DNA of 64,000 bases from Solirubrum puertoriconensis (GTDB lineage: Bacteria; Bacteroidota; Bacteroidia; Cytophagales; Hymenobacteraceae). Made by a program: the position numbers and the translations under genes. Location of the stretch: contig NZ_LNAL01000006.1 in NCBI RefSeq assembly GCF_001483135.1, positions 248,003 through 312,002 of the forward strand. Reading direction: 5' to 3'. Shown one piece after another: positions 1 to 7,157 of the stretch. The notes under the pieces are model-generated. The model saw only the letters and a list, made by a program, of their open reading frames with translations, was not told the DNA's origin and made no database searches. Position 1 is the first letter of the stretch, and each line of letters opens with the position of its first letter.

Positions 1-2037
1 CTTTACGCACTCCGTTTCGCTGAGGCGCTTGCCCGCAAACAGGCCCCACCATCGCGTGCCATCGGGGCGCAGGTACTGCTTTTCGTAGGGGTTGCTTTCG
101 CCGAGGGTGCGCAGCTGCTCAATGGCCTTGCGCGTGGCCGGCATGAACTCCGGGGCGGTTACTTCGTCCCAGCGCACGCGGCCGCTCACAAAATCCTGGC
201 GCGAGTAGCCGCTCATGCGCTGAAAGGCCTCGTTGGCGTCGTGAATTACGCCATCTAGCCCGAAGAAGATAACCCCAACCGTTTCAATCGACATGGCCCG
301 TTTCAGGCGTTCCTCGCTTTCGCGCAGGGCTTCTTCGGTGCGCGCTCTAATTACGGCGGCCCACGTGCGCTCAGCCGTCTCGGTTAGCAGGGCCAGCTCG
401 TCGTCGTTCCAGTCGTGGGCGTGTTGGTAGTGGATAAACAGCACGGCCACCAGCTCGCCGTTTTTCATCAGCGGCAGGTTTACGGTAGCCCCCAGCTGCA
501 GCACGGCGTGGGCGTGCTTTTCGGCTTCGGTTAGCGTAGGGTCGTTGGCAATGTCGGGGCGCACTACCGTGCGGCCGGCCTGCAATTCCTGCAGCAAGGC
601 CGGGCCGTAATCATCGAACTGGTAGCGGCCCTCGATGCCGGGCACGCCGTTGGTATAGTTGCGCGTTACCACAATGGTTTGGACATCGGGCTGCACCTCG
701 GCGTAGCCCACGCGGTTGGCACCCAGGTACTGACCTAGGGCGCACGCCGCCTGAAACTGAATGGCGGTGGCGTCGAGCAAGGGGCGCAGCCGGTCACTAA
801 GCTGCAGCAAAAAGGCCTGCTGCTCTTCGCCCTTGCGCAAAGCCTTTTCGGTACGCTTTCGATCGGTAACGTCGTTGAACAGCACGGCCACGTGGTTCTG
901 CTCCGGCTCGCCGATTCGGAAGGCATAGGCATCGAACCAGCGGCCCATCGACTCAGCGTGGTTCTCGAAGCGCATGGGCTTACCCGTGCGGGCTACTTGG
1001 CCGTAAGTCTTCACCCAAAACATCTCGATGTTGGGCACCAGCTCCCGAACGGTTTTGCCCAGGGCGTTTTGCATACCGGTTTGTTGTTCAAAAACCGGGT
1101 TCATCTCGATAAACCGGTAATCGGTAGGCTGGTCGTGGGCATCGAAGAGTACCTTGATAATGCAAAAGCCTTCGTCCATCGATTCGATGATGGTGCGGTA
1201 CTGCGCCTCGCTTGCGCGCAAAGCGGCCTCGGCGCGGCGGCGCTCCGTAACGGGCTGCGTGCGGCCGGCCACGGCCTCTACCGAGCCATCGGGCGCCAGC
1301 AAGGGCACAAAGGCGTACTCGTAATGCCCGGTCTCGCCGCTCGGGCTGGTGTAGGCTGTTTCGCCCTCTACGGTTTGGTGAGTGTCGATTACCTGCTGAA
1401 TCTGGGCTTGCAAAACGCTGGCAAGCTGATTGGGATAGTCGAGATCGAAAAAGTTTTTGCCCACGGCCTGCTCCAGCTTCAGGCCCCACAAATCGAGCAA
1501 AGGTTTGTTCACGTACTGAAACCGGCCGTCCAGGTCGAAGAGGTACACGAACTCCTGCAGGCGCTCCAGTATGGTATCAAAAATGCGCAGCTGCTTGCTG
1601 TGCTCCTCGGCTTGACGTTCGGGGTGCTCCTGGACTGGCGTAAGGTGGTGCGGGACCGCCGCGTTGGCGAAGCTTACCAGCAAGCCGCTGCCCACTCGTT
1701 GTCCGGTAGCTTGCACGGTGCCGTCAGCGGCAATATAACTTAGCGCATGGGGTAGGCCGGCCCCGGCCAGCAGGGCTTGCTGGTGCGCTGCCCACGCATG
1801 GTTGCCGCGGCTCTCCGGAAACTGCTGCAGATAGGTGGTTGCCGGTTGGGCCGGCAAGCCCAGCAATTGTTGCGCAGCCGGGTTGAGGTAGGCAAACGCC
1901 AAATCAGCTACTTGGCCGGAGGCATCGTGTACGGGAGTGTAGAGCACCAGCGCGCAAGGCACCACATCGAGTACGGTATGCAGGAGCTCGGCCGGCGGAA
2001 ACACCTCGGCTGAAAGCAAAGCAGGGGAAGGAGGCAT
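1..2037 (-). CDS. Multi-PAS/GAF sensor protein, N-terminal 679 residues (runs off the left edge)
   Basis: A cytoplasmic sensory protein read from ATG at 2037 to base 1 without a stop, so the C-terminus and any output domain lie outside the window. I read a degenerate PAS-like region (about residues 15-125), PAS (about 152-270), PAS (about 285-400, with FRIGEPEQNHVAVLFNDVT at its end), a GAF domain (about 420-560) and the start of another PAS (from about 575). There is no signal peptide or membrane segment. The start follows a -7 element at 2099-2106 on the same strand. The gene is divergent from the STAS-like gene at 2159. Histidine kinase output is usual for this architecture in the Cytophagales but is not visible here. 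Confidence 0.85.
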   Translation of the reverse strand, partial: MPPSPALLSAEVFPPAELLHTVLDVVPCALVLYTPVHDASGQVADLAFAYLNPAAQQLLGLPAQPATTYLQQFPESRGNHAWAAHQQALLAGAGLPHALSYIAADGTVQATGQRVGSGLLVSFANAAVPHHLTPVQEHPERQAEEHSKQLRIFDTILERLQEFVYLFDLDGRFQYVNKPLLDLWGLKLEQAVGKNFFDLDYPNQLASVLQAQIQQVIDTHQTVEGETAYTSPSGETGHYEYAFVPLLAPDGSVEAVAGRTQPVTERRRAEAALRASEAQYRTIIESMDEGFCIIKVLFDAHDQPTDYRFIEMNPVFEQQTGMQNALGKTVRELVPNIEMFWVKTYGQVARTGKPMRFENHAESMGRWFDAYAFRIGEPEQNHVAVLFNDVTDRKRTEKALRKGEEQQAFLLQLSDRLRPLLDATAIQFQAACALGQYLGANRVGYAEVQPDVQTIVVTRNYTNGVPGIEGRYQFDDYGPALLQELQAGRTVVRPDIANDPTLTEAEKHAHAVLQLGATVNLPLMKNGELVAVLFIHYQHAHDWNDDELALLTETAERTWAAVIRARTEEALRESEERLKRAMSIETVGVIFFGLDGVIHDANEAFQRMSGYSRQDFVSGRVRWDEVTAPEFMPATRKAIEQLRTLGESNPYEKQYLRPDGTRWWGLFAGKRLSETECVK

Positions 2038-2098
2038 GTAAAGCAGAAGGTGGGTATGTAGGCATACGGCACAACTGCGGCACAGGCTGTATGTGCCG

Positions 2099-2106
2099 CA
2101 AAAGTA
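2099..2106 (-). promoter_or_regulatory. Bacteroidota -7 element for the PAS/GAF sensor gene
   Basis: The minus strand reads TACTTTTG, a full match to TAnnTTTG, about 60 bases upstream of the ATG at 2037. It lies back to back with a second element at 2130-2137 on the other strand, so the sensor gene and the STAS-like gene share a very compact divergent promoter region. I see no clear -33 TTG. Confidence 0.5.
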
Positions 2107-2129
2107 CTGGGAACATGCACATGCCTGAG

Positions 2130-2137
2130 TACGTTTG
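2130..2137 (+). promoter_or_regulatory. Bacteroidota -7 element for the STAS-like gene at 2159
   Basis: TACGTTTG matches TAnnTTTG exactly and ends 21 bases before the ATG at 2159. It is only 23 bases from the oppositely oriented element at 2099-2106, so one bound regulator could affect both genes. Confidence 0.55.
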
Positions 2138-2158
2138 TAGCCCTACTATTCCCGTTTC

Positions 2159-2569
2159 ATGCCCCCCATAGCGTCTTATCCTTCCCTTGTACTGCACCTG
2201 CACCGCGGGCGCACCAACGCCCTGGAAACGGAGTGGCTAAGCTTTGTGAGCAGTGCCGCCTTCCGTAGTCAGATAACTGATGCGCTGGAATTGGCTCGCC
2301 GGCACAACGTTACCGGTTGGATTGCCAACGACCGGCTCCTGGGCGCCGTGCGCCCCGTTGATTTGCGCTGGGTGGCCGAGGTGGTGCTGCCTGCTATGGC
2401 CAAGCTGGGTGTGCAGCGCTTTGCCCGCCTCGAATCGGAGGAAACGCTCAACCGTATGCTGATCGGTAATATGTACCAGGATGTAACCGAGGCGGTACCT
2501 TTTGAAGTACGCTCATTTGGCGACCTGGCCGAAGCGCGGGCCTGGGCCTGCGGCCTAACTAGTACCTAG
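2159..2569 (+). CDS. STAS/SpoIIAA-like small protein, copy A
   Basis: A 136-residue soluble protein without signal peptide. It belongs to a family repeated through this window: an N-terminal strand region with a tryptophan (W26), a helix, a second strand ending in a [DN] loop (GWIAN at 53-57), a central tryptophan (W72) and a C-terminal F-x5-A-x2-W motif (FGDLAEARAW). Copies at 46610 and 58280 share the GWI[AD][ND] variant. No phosphorylatable Ser/Thr stands at the position used by classical anti-anti-sigma factors. The fold assignment is inference from this pattern. It is divergent from a PAS/GAF sensor gene. The stop codon TAG lies inside a CCTAGG palindrome. Confidence 0.75.
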   Translation: MPPIASYPSLVLHLHRGRTNALETEWLSFVSSAAFRSQITDALELARRHNVTGWIANDRLLGAVRPVDLRWVAEVVLPAMAKLGVQRFARLESEETLNRMLIGNMYQDVTEAVPFEVRSFGDLAEARAWACGLTST

Positions 2570-2640
2570 GGCCTCGGGGCTTTGGCCGTAATACTCATTT
2601 CAACCCTCAACCAAAGTAGTTTTTCTAGGCTCTCATTTTT

Positions 2641-3048
2641 ATGCCAGAACTCAAGTCGTCGCTTGGCCGCGTGTTCCTGACCATCGATACCGATGTGCAA
2701 AACCAGTGGATTCACGTGCGTTGGCAAGGTTACCTGACGGCAAGTAACATTCAGGAAGGCGCCAAGGCTTACACCGATGCATTAGCCAAAGCGGGCTTTT
2801 CGTGTGTGCTCAACGACACCCGCGATGTGCGCGGCCCGTGGGGGCACTCAATCGATTGGGTTGTCAACGAATGGGCACCCATGGCGGCCGCTGCCGGGCT
2901 AAAGCACTTTGCCATGATTACCACCCCCGCCTCGCTGGCCGAAGGCTCGGCCAGCGAGTTTTATGCCCAGCTTCGCGCGTTTGAGGCGCGGGTGTTCGAT
3001 AACCTGCCCGACGCTCAGCAGTGGCTACGTTCCACTTGCCCTAGCTAA
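2641..3048 (+). CDS. STAS/SpoIIAA-like small protein, copy B
   Basis: A 135-residue soluble protein of the same family. It has the W-x4-W strand (W23, W28), the LNDTR loop at 57-61, a central W (in IDWVVNEW) and the C-terminal FDNLPDAQQWL motif. It is most like the copies at 35437, 53065 and 62930. It follows copy A on the same strand after 71 bases, so the two may be co-transcribed. A near-match -7 element (TAGTTTTT, 2617-2624) gives the possibility of its own promoter. The function is unknown. A role as a protein-protein signalling module is inferred from STAS-type folds. Confidence 0.75.
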   Translation: MPELKSSLGRVFLTIDTDVQNQWIHVRWQGYLTASNIQEGAKAYTDALAKAGFSCVLNDTRDVRGPWGHSIDWVVNEWAPMAAAAGLKHFAMITTPASLAEGSASEFYAQLRAFEARVFDNLPDAQQWLRSTCPS

Positions 3049-3130
3049 GCGGGGGCGGGGTTGTAATTACATAATTGCAGCAAACAGCTAATTGGCCGCT
3101 TTAATGCCTAGGTAGCAGTGTTGGCGCTTC

Positions 3131-4177
3131 CTATACCTGCAGGGTAGCACCCGGCGCCGGCTCGGCCACCGCAGCCGGTTGGCAAAAGCTGCTGAGCAGG
3201 GCATAGGAGCGCAAACGGGCGGTGTGGTCGTAGATGTGCGACACGGCCAGCAACTCATCGATGCCGGTGTTGTCGAGGAAGGTTTGCAGCTGCTTTTGCA
3301 CCTTGGCTGGGCCACCGATAAAGGAGTACGCCATCATTTGACCCACGGCTTCACGCTCCATATCCGACCAAATACCTTGCATATCATCAACCGGCGGCTG
3401 CAGCGGGCGGCTGGTGCCACGAATGATGTTGAGGGCCAACTGGTAGAAGGAGGTTGCCAGCTGCTCGGCTTCGGCATCGGAGTCGGCAGCAATTACGTTT
3501 ACGCAGGCTGCCGCGTAAGGCTCGGCGAGGTACTCCGAGGGGCGGAAGTTTTCGCGATAGAGATGCAGCGCGGCTTGTAGCTGCGCCGGAGCAAAGTGGC
3601 TGGCAAACGCAAACGGCAAACCCAGTAGCCCGGCCAGTTGGGCGCTGTAGGTGCTCGAGCCCAGCAGCCACACCGGTATGTCGAGGCCTTCGCCCGGCAC
3701 GGCACGCACGCGGCTGGTGCTGTTGTCGGCTGATAAGTACCCCAGCAGCTCCTGCACGTGGCGCGGAAAATCCTCCACCGAGCCTTGTAAATCGCGGCGC
3801 AAGGCCATAGCCGTTAGCTGATCGGTGCCGGGCGCGCGGCCCAGCCCTAGGTCGATGCGGCCGGGGTACAGGGTAGCCAGCGTGCCAAACTGCTCAGCCA
3901 CAATGAGCGGGGCGTGGTTGGGCAGCATAATACCACCCGAGCCCACCCGAATGCGCGAGGTACCGCCCGCCACGTAGCCGATGAGCACCGCGGTAGCCGA
4001 GCTGGCAATGCTGGCCATGTTGTGGTGCTCGGCCAACCAAAAACGCTGATAGCCCCACCGCTCGGCATGTTGGGCTAGGTCGAGGGTGTTGCGGAAAGTA
4101 TCGGCCGGGGTGTGGCCTTCCAAGATAACTGCTAGGTCGAGTATCGAAACCGGCAGCTGCGCAAGTGTCTTCTTCAT
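3131..4177 (-). CDS. Luciferase-like (LLM class) flavin-dependent monooxygenase
   Basis: A 348-residue protein of the bacterial luciferase superfamily, MsnO8/YhbW-like group: a TIM barrel using reduced flavin to oxidise a small organic substrate that cannot be named here. Visible signatures are the N-terminal strand LPVSILDLA, the WLAEHHN motif near residue 50, [14 protein letters not shown], and a [14 protein letters not shown] segment. I chose the ATG at 4177 (MKKTLAQL) over the ATG at 4270, because the extra 31 residues are not family-like and cross a hairpin region. It is transcribed away from the STAS-like gene at 4354. Confidence 0.88.
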   Translation of the reverse strand: MKKTLAQLPVSILDLAVILEGHTPADTFRNTLDLAQHAERWGYQRFWLAEHHNMASIASSATAVLIGYVAGGTSRIRVGSGGIMLPNHAPLIVAEQFGTLATLYPGRIDLGLGRAPGTDQLTAMALRRDLQGSVEDFPRHVQELLGYLSADNSTSRVRAVPGEGLDIPVWLLGSSTYSAQLAGLLGLPFAFASHFAPAQLQAALHLYRENFRPSEYLAEPYAAACVNVIAADSDAEAEQLATSFYQLALNIIRGTSRPLQPPVDDMQGIWSDMEREAVGQMMAYSFIGGPAKVQKQLQTFLDNTGIDELLAVSHIYDHTARLRSYALLSSFCQPAAVAEPAPGATLQV

Positions 4178-4271
4178 CTCATTCGAATACGAGCAGCAGT
4201 AACAGGCAGCCGCCCCGGATGGTTGCCTGCCAACCCTGAAGTGGCAGAAGATTAGTTCTATTACAGTCAAT

Positions 4272-4310
4272 CCTAGGTGCCCGGCAACACGGCGGCTCCG
4301 GGCACCTAGG
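4272..4310. repeat. Hairpin with CCTAGG at the base of both arms, between divergent genes
   Basis: A perfect 13-base inverted repeat (CCTAGGTGCCCGG and its complement, 13-base loop) lies in the 176-base region between the divergent monooxygenase and STAS-like genes. It is the only feature I see there besides a -7 element. A terminator is not expected between divergent genes, so a regulatory or DNA-structural role is possible. Confidence 0.65.
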
Positions 4311-4341
4311 GCTGCGCGTACCTAAGCAGGGGCGCACCGCG

Positions 4342-4349
4342 TATCTTTG
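4342..4349 (+). promoter_or_regulatory. -7 element immediately before the STAS-like gene at 4354
   Basis: TATCTTTG matches TAnnTTTG and ends four bases before the GTG start at 4354. With the usual 5-7 base spacing to the transcription start, the mRNA would begin at or next to the start codon, giving a leaderless transcript. Confidence 0.5.
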
Positions 4350-4353
4350 AATT

Positions 4354-4767
4354 GTGATTGAAAACTCTACCATCCAACTTCAATACCGCCCCGATCTGCA
4401 CGTGCTGGTAGCTCGCTGGACGGCGCAGTCCGCATCGGACGCTATTGAAGCTGGCTATCAGGCGCTGGAGCAGGCAACCCAGCAGTACCAAGCCCACCGC
4501 TTGCTCGTGGATGTGCGCCGCCGCCCCGTGCCAACGCCCGAGCAGGCCCACTGGATTGCGCACGTATGGTTGCCGCAAGTAGCAGCCGCTTGCTCGCCCG
4601 TGCGCCTGCGGCTGGCCTACCTGCTTTCGCCTGCCTACGAGCACAGCCTCCAGAACGCGCCGTCGTTGCAGCCCAGCCTGCAAGCCGTATTGGCCCCCAA
4701 TCTGCCCTACGACCTCCGCACGTTTGTTGAAGAAAGCGCCGCTATGGAGTGGCTGCAACAAGGCTAA
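4354..4767 (+). CDS. STAS/SpoIIAA-like small protein, copy C
   Basis: A 137-residue soluble protein starting with GTG. It is a more divergent member of the window's small STAS-like family: W22 in the second strand (VLVARW), LVDVR at 51-55 in the loop position, a central WIAHVWLP and the C-terminal FVEESAAMEWL. There is no other in-frame start nearby, so the GTG is preferred even though a -7 element sits only four bases upstream. The neighbouring monooxygenase is divergent. Function unknown. Confidence 0.7.
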   Translation: MIENSTIQLQYRPDLHVLVARWTAQSASDAIEAGYQALEQATQQYQAHRLLVDVRRRPVPTPEQAHWIAHVWLPQVAAACSPVRLRLAYLLSPAYEHSLQNAPSLQPSLQAVLAPNLPYDLRTFVEESAAMEWLQQG

Positions 4768-4848
4768 GCTTACTCAAGCGGAACTTGCACTCAGCCGAGG
4801 TGCGGTTATCCACATGCCGTTAGGAGCAGACGTTCAGCTTTAAAGAGC

Positions 4849-5265
4849 CTAGTTGCCGTCGGAGAACTGGTTGTTGGCTCGGGTTCGTATTGCGAACAGC
4901 AAGCCATGCAACACAATAAAAAAAGGCACTGCTAGGTAAAGCGGCGCGATAAAGACGGGCTCGTATGCACGCATTGCCGGAAACAGGTTGTAGCCAAGCA
5001 TTGCGTAGGGTATCCACATCAGCACCCACATTATGCGTAGGCGCGCCAAAGCTCGCATCACAAATACAAGCACTCCGGCGGCGGTTCCCAAGTATATAAA
5101 TTGAAGTGTCCAGAATCCGATTATTAACAATCGTGTTCCGAGTACCCCGGCTCTGCCGGCATCTTTCACCGGAGCTGACAGCGAAACAAAGAGGATAAGG
5201 AGACAAAAAGCACCCGTCGCCATCAGCGCATGTTTCCAGGCGCGCACCGATTCATTTGGAGTCAT
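4849..5265 (-). CDS. Small integral membrane protein, unknown function
   Basis: A 138-residue protein with about four hydrophobic segments (near residues 13-31, 42-67, 77-93 and 104-126). The cytoplasmic ends carry basic residues and the C-terminus is polar. I do not recognise the family. The region is less GC-rich than its neighbours and codon use looks less biased, which could mean recent acquisition or relaxed selection. An overlapping reading frame in the same direction (4820-5206) lacks such regular hydrophobic segments and was not chosen. Confidence 0.6.
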   Translation of the reverse strand: MTPNESVRAWKHALMATGAFCLLILFVSLSAPVKDAGRAGVLGTRLLIIGFWTLQFIYLGTAAGVLVFVMRALARLRIMWVLMWIPYAMLGYNLFPAMRAYEPVFIAPLYLAVPFFIVLHGLLFAIRTRANNQFSDGN

Positions 5266-5284
5266 TTAGTGACGTTCTCTGATC

Positions 5285-5413
5285 ATGAAACGCTACAAGC
5301 TTTCGGTGCTTCCACACCTAAACAAACGCTTTTACACACCCGAATCTGGCTTTTACTTTCGCAAGTTCGGCGGCTGGCGGTTTGAGTACAGCACTTTGCT
5401 AAAGACGAGTTAA
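5285..5413 (+). CDS. Possible 42-residue protein
   Basis: A short frame from ATG to TAA encoding a basic, aromatic-rich peptide (begins MKRYKLSV, contains FYFRKFGGW). It lies in a 490-base gap before the tRNA gene. There is no family recognition and no clear promoter, so it may be chance or the remnant of a longer gene. Confidence 0.25.
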   Translation: MKRYKLSVLPHLNKRFYTPESGFYFRKFGGWRFEYSTLLKTS

Positions 5414-5468
5414 GGAGGTTTTAGGCAACGTGTTTTACCCAACCGCTTACCCCGCAACGGGCGAAAAG

Positions 5469-5504
5469 AAAATGTCTCGCGAACTTCTGCTCACGAGACA
5501 TTTT
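5469..5504 (-). terminator. Terminator of the tRNA-Arg gene
   Basis: An 11-base perfect inverted repeat (AAAATGTCTCG and its complement) sits four bases beyond the 3' end of the tRNA. It is followed on the minus strand by a T-rich stretch, as expected of a Rho-independent terminator. Confidence 0.7.
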
Positions 5505-5507
5505 ATG

Positions 5508-5579
5508 TAGCCGCGACGGGAATCGAACCCATATCAAGCGTTTAGGAAACGCCTATTCTATCCGTTGAACTACGCAGCC
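5508..5579 (-). tRNA. tRNA-Arg (anticodon CCT)
   Basis: The minus strand folds as a cloverleaf: acceptor GGCTGCG/CGCGGCT with two G-U pairs, D stem GTTC/GAAT, anticodon stem GGCGT/ACGCT with loop TTCCTAA (anticodon CCT, reading AGG), and T stem ATGGG/CCCGT with loop TTCGATT. The discriminator base is A and CCA is not encoded. AGG is a minor Arg codon in this GC-rich genome. Confidence 0.95.
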
Positions 5580-5756
5580 CAGTGCCGGCAAAGATAAGCC
5601 GAAAACCCCTAGGTGCCCAAGCCACTTCGCCGCGTAGCGGCGGGCTATGGCCGCGTTAACTATGCGCCCCGGCGCCGCCAACATCCTGCTGGGCCTATGG
5701 CTCGTATAGGCGCACGGGCGCTTGTTGCCGCGGCCCCACCCCGCTAGCGCTTTTGT

Positions 5757-6911
5757 ATGAGTTTACTGGAAGATTTGCGCGCTGCCCGCCGCCTGGCTGG
5801 CATGAGGCCGGTTGAGGCGCTTGACGATGCCGAGCCGGCGCTGTTGTTTATACCCGACATCAGTGGCTTCACGCGTTTTATCGAGGAGGCCGACCACCCC
5901 CAGGCTCCGCATTTGGTGGCCGATTTGCTGGAGATTTTGGTGGAGGCCAATACCCTTGATATGGAGGTGGCCGAAATTCAGGGCGATGCCATTTTGTTTT
6001 ACCGCCTCGGTGAGCCGCCCTCGGCAGCCGAAATGGTAGAGCAGTGCCGCCGGGTGTTTCTGGATTTTCAGAACTACCTGAAGATGGTAGCGCGCGATAC
6101 CGGCTCGGAGCTGGTAGCAGCGCTGCAAGACGCCGATTTGACCCTCAAGATTGTGGTGCACTACGGCCGCGTGAGCGTGTCGCAAATCCGCAACTTTACC
6201 AAGCTGCTGGGCCGCGACGTGATAGTGGCGCACCGCCTGCTCAAGAACAACGTAACGGGCTCGGAGTACATCCTGCTCACGGAGGATTACCTGAGCACGC
6301 AACCCCCCGCCGAGCTGGCCCGCTGCTTTTCCTGGACGCGCTTGCAGCAGAGCGCCACCGTGTACGACTACCTAGGCGAAATCAGCTACCGCTACGCCTA
6401 CCTCACGCCGTTGCGCCTGTTGCTGCAAACAGAGTCGGACAACGGCAAGCTGCCTACCACCTGCCGCATTAAGGTGCGCCGCGTGGCCAACGTACCGGCT
6501 ACGTTCGCCTTTCGGGTGCTCACCAACTTTCGGCTGCGGCCGCGCTGGCTGGCCGGCACTAGCGCCGTGCACTACGATATCACCAAGGCCTACCGCCCCG
6601 GCACCAGCTACAAACTCGATCTGTACAACGGCCAAATTGACCTGCAAGCCGTGCAGCGCATCGTAGCCGACGACCACATCGAGTACGTCGAAAAAGTATC
6701 GCACTGGCGCCTTTTCCCGAACTCCATGCTCATTTACTACATCGAGGAGGTCGACGACCAGCACTGCCTCATCAGCATCGAGTTTCGGTACGGCCACGTA
6801 GCTAGCCCGCTGCGCACCATCCGGCGCGGCCAGTTGCGCCGCCTGCGCCGCTGGCTGGGCCAATCCATGCGCCAGCTCACGGCCTTTTGCGAAGGGTTAG
6901 TTATTGGGTAG
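5757..6911 (+). CDS. DUF2652 protein: class III cyclase-like domain plus SRPBCC-like domain
   Basis: A 384-residue cytoplasmic protein. Residues about 27-190 resemble the class III nucleotidyl cyclase fold: FIPDISGFTRF with metal-site Asp34, EIQGDAILFY with Asp77, an HYGRV segment near 135, and GRDVIVAHRLL. In active cyclases the last motif reads VN-x-A-x-R. Here the Asn is Ile156 while Arg160 is kept, so normal cyclase chemistry is doubtful. Residues about 235-380 look like an SRPBCC (START-like) ligand-binding domain. This is the DUF2652 type common in Bacteroidota. It is convergent with an HD/PycTM-like membrane protein at 7158. Nucleotide-related signalling is inference. Confidence 0.8.
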   Translation: MSLLEDLRAARRLAGMRPVEALDDAEPALLFIPDISGFTRFIEEADHPQAPHLVADLLEILVEANTLDMEVAEIQGDAILFYRLGEPPSAAEMVEQCRRVFLDFQNYLKMVARDTGSELVAALQDADLTLKIVVHYGRVSVSQIRNFTKLLGRDVIVAHRLLKNNVTGSEYILLTEDYLSTQPPAELARCFSWTRLQQSATVYDYLGEISYRYAYLTPLRLLLQTESDNGKLPTTCRIKVRRVANVPATFAFRVLTNFRLRPRWLAGTSAVHYDITKAYRPGTSYKLDLYNGQIDLQAVQRIVADDHIEYVEKVSHWRLFPNSMLIYYIEEVDDQHCLISIEFRYGHVASPLRTIRRGQLRRLRRWLGQSMRQLTAFCEGLVIG

Positions 6912-6976
6912 TAGGTACAAAGTGCCAAGTACCAGGTAGAAAGTGTTGGAGGCTGAAAAGGATAGAATAGAACAAC

Positions 6977-7094
6977 AGTTCCCCTCCTCAGATGAGGAGG
7001 GGCTGGGGTAGTTGACCTAGGTCCTGAACTTCGACTAAAGCTAATTCTAGTTTTTCAACCACCCCTAACCCCTCCTCATCTGAGGAGGGGAACT
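6977..7094. repeat. Nested inverted-repeat element (REP/MITE-like)
   Basis: Two arms of about 38-40 bases (6977-7014 and 7055-7094) are inverted copies of each other. Each arm contains its own 10-base-arm palindrome, CCCCTCCTCA and complement around a two-base centre. It can fold as one long hairpin or two short ones. It lies between the convergent 3' ends of the DUF2652 and HD/PycTM-like genes, so it may also terminate transcription. The form is that of a mobile or bacterial-interspersed repeat. Confidence 0.75.
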
Positions 7095-7157
7095 AGCACC
7101 TAGCCTTAGCTTTGACTTGAGTTCTAAACCTTTCTCTTGTTCTGGCAACTCGCCTGT

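Noticed and set aside
892-1743. Long plus-strand frame (283 residues)
   Set aside because: It is antisense to the PAS/GAF sensor, whose translation shows real domains. The plus frame has no family features and a composition typical of reversed GC-rich codons.
6977-7094. CRISPR-like array
   Set aside because: Only two inverted arms without regular spacers. It fits a REP-type palindrome instead.
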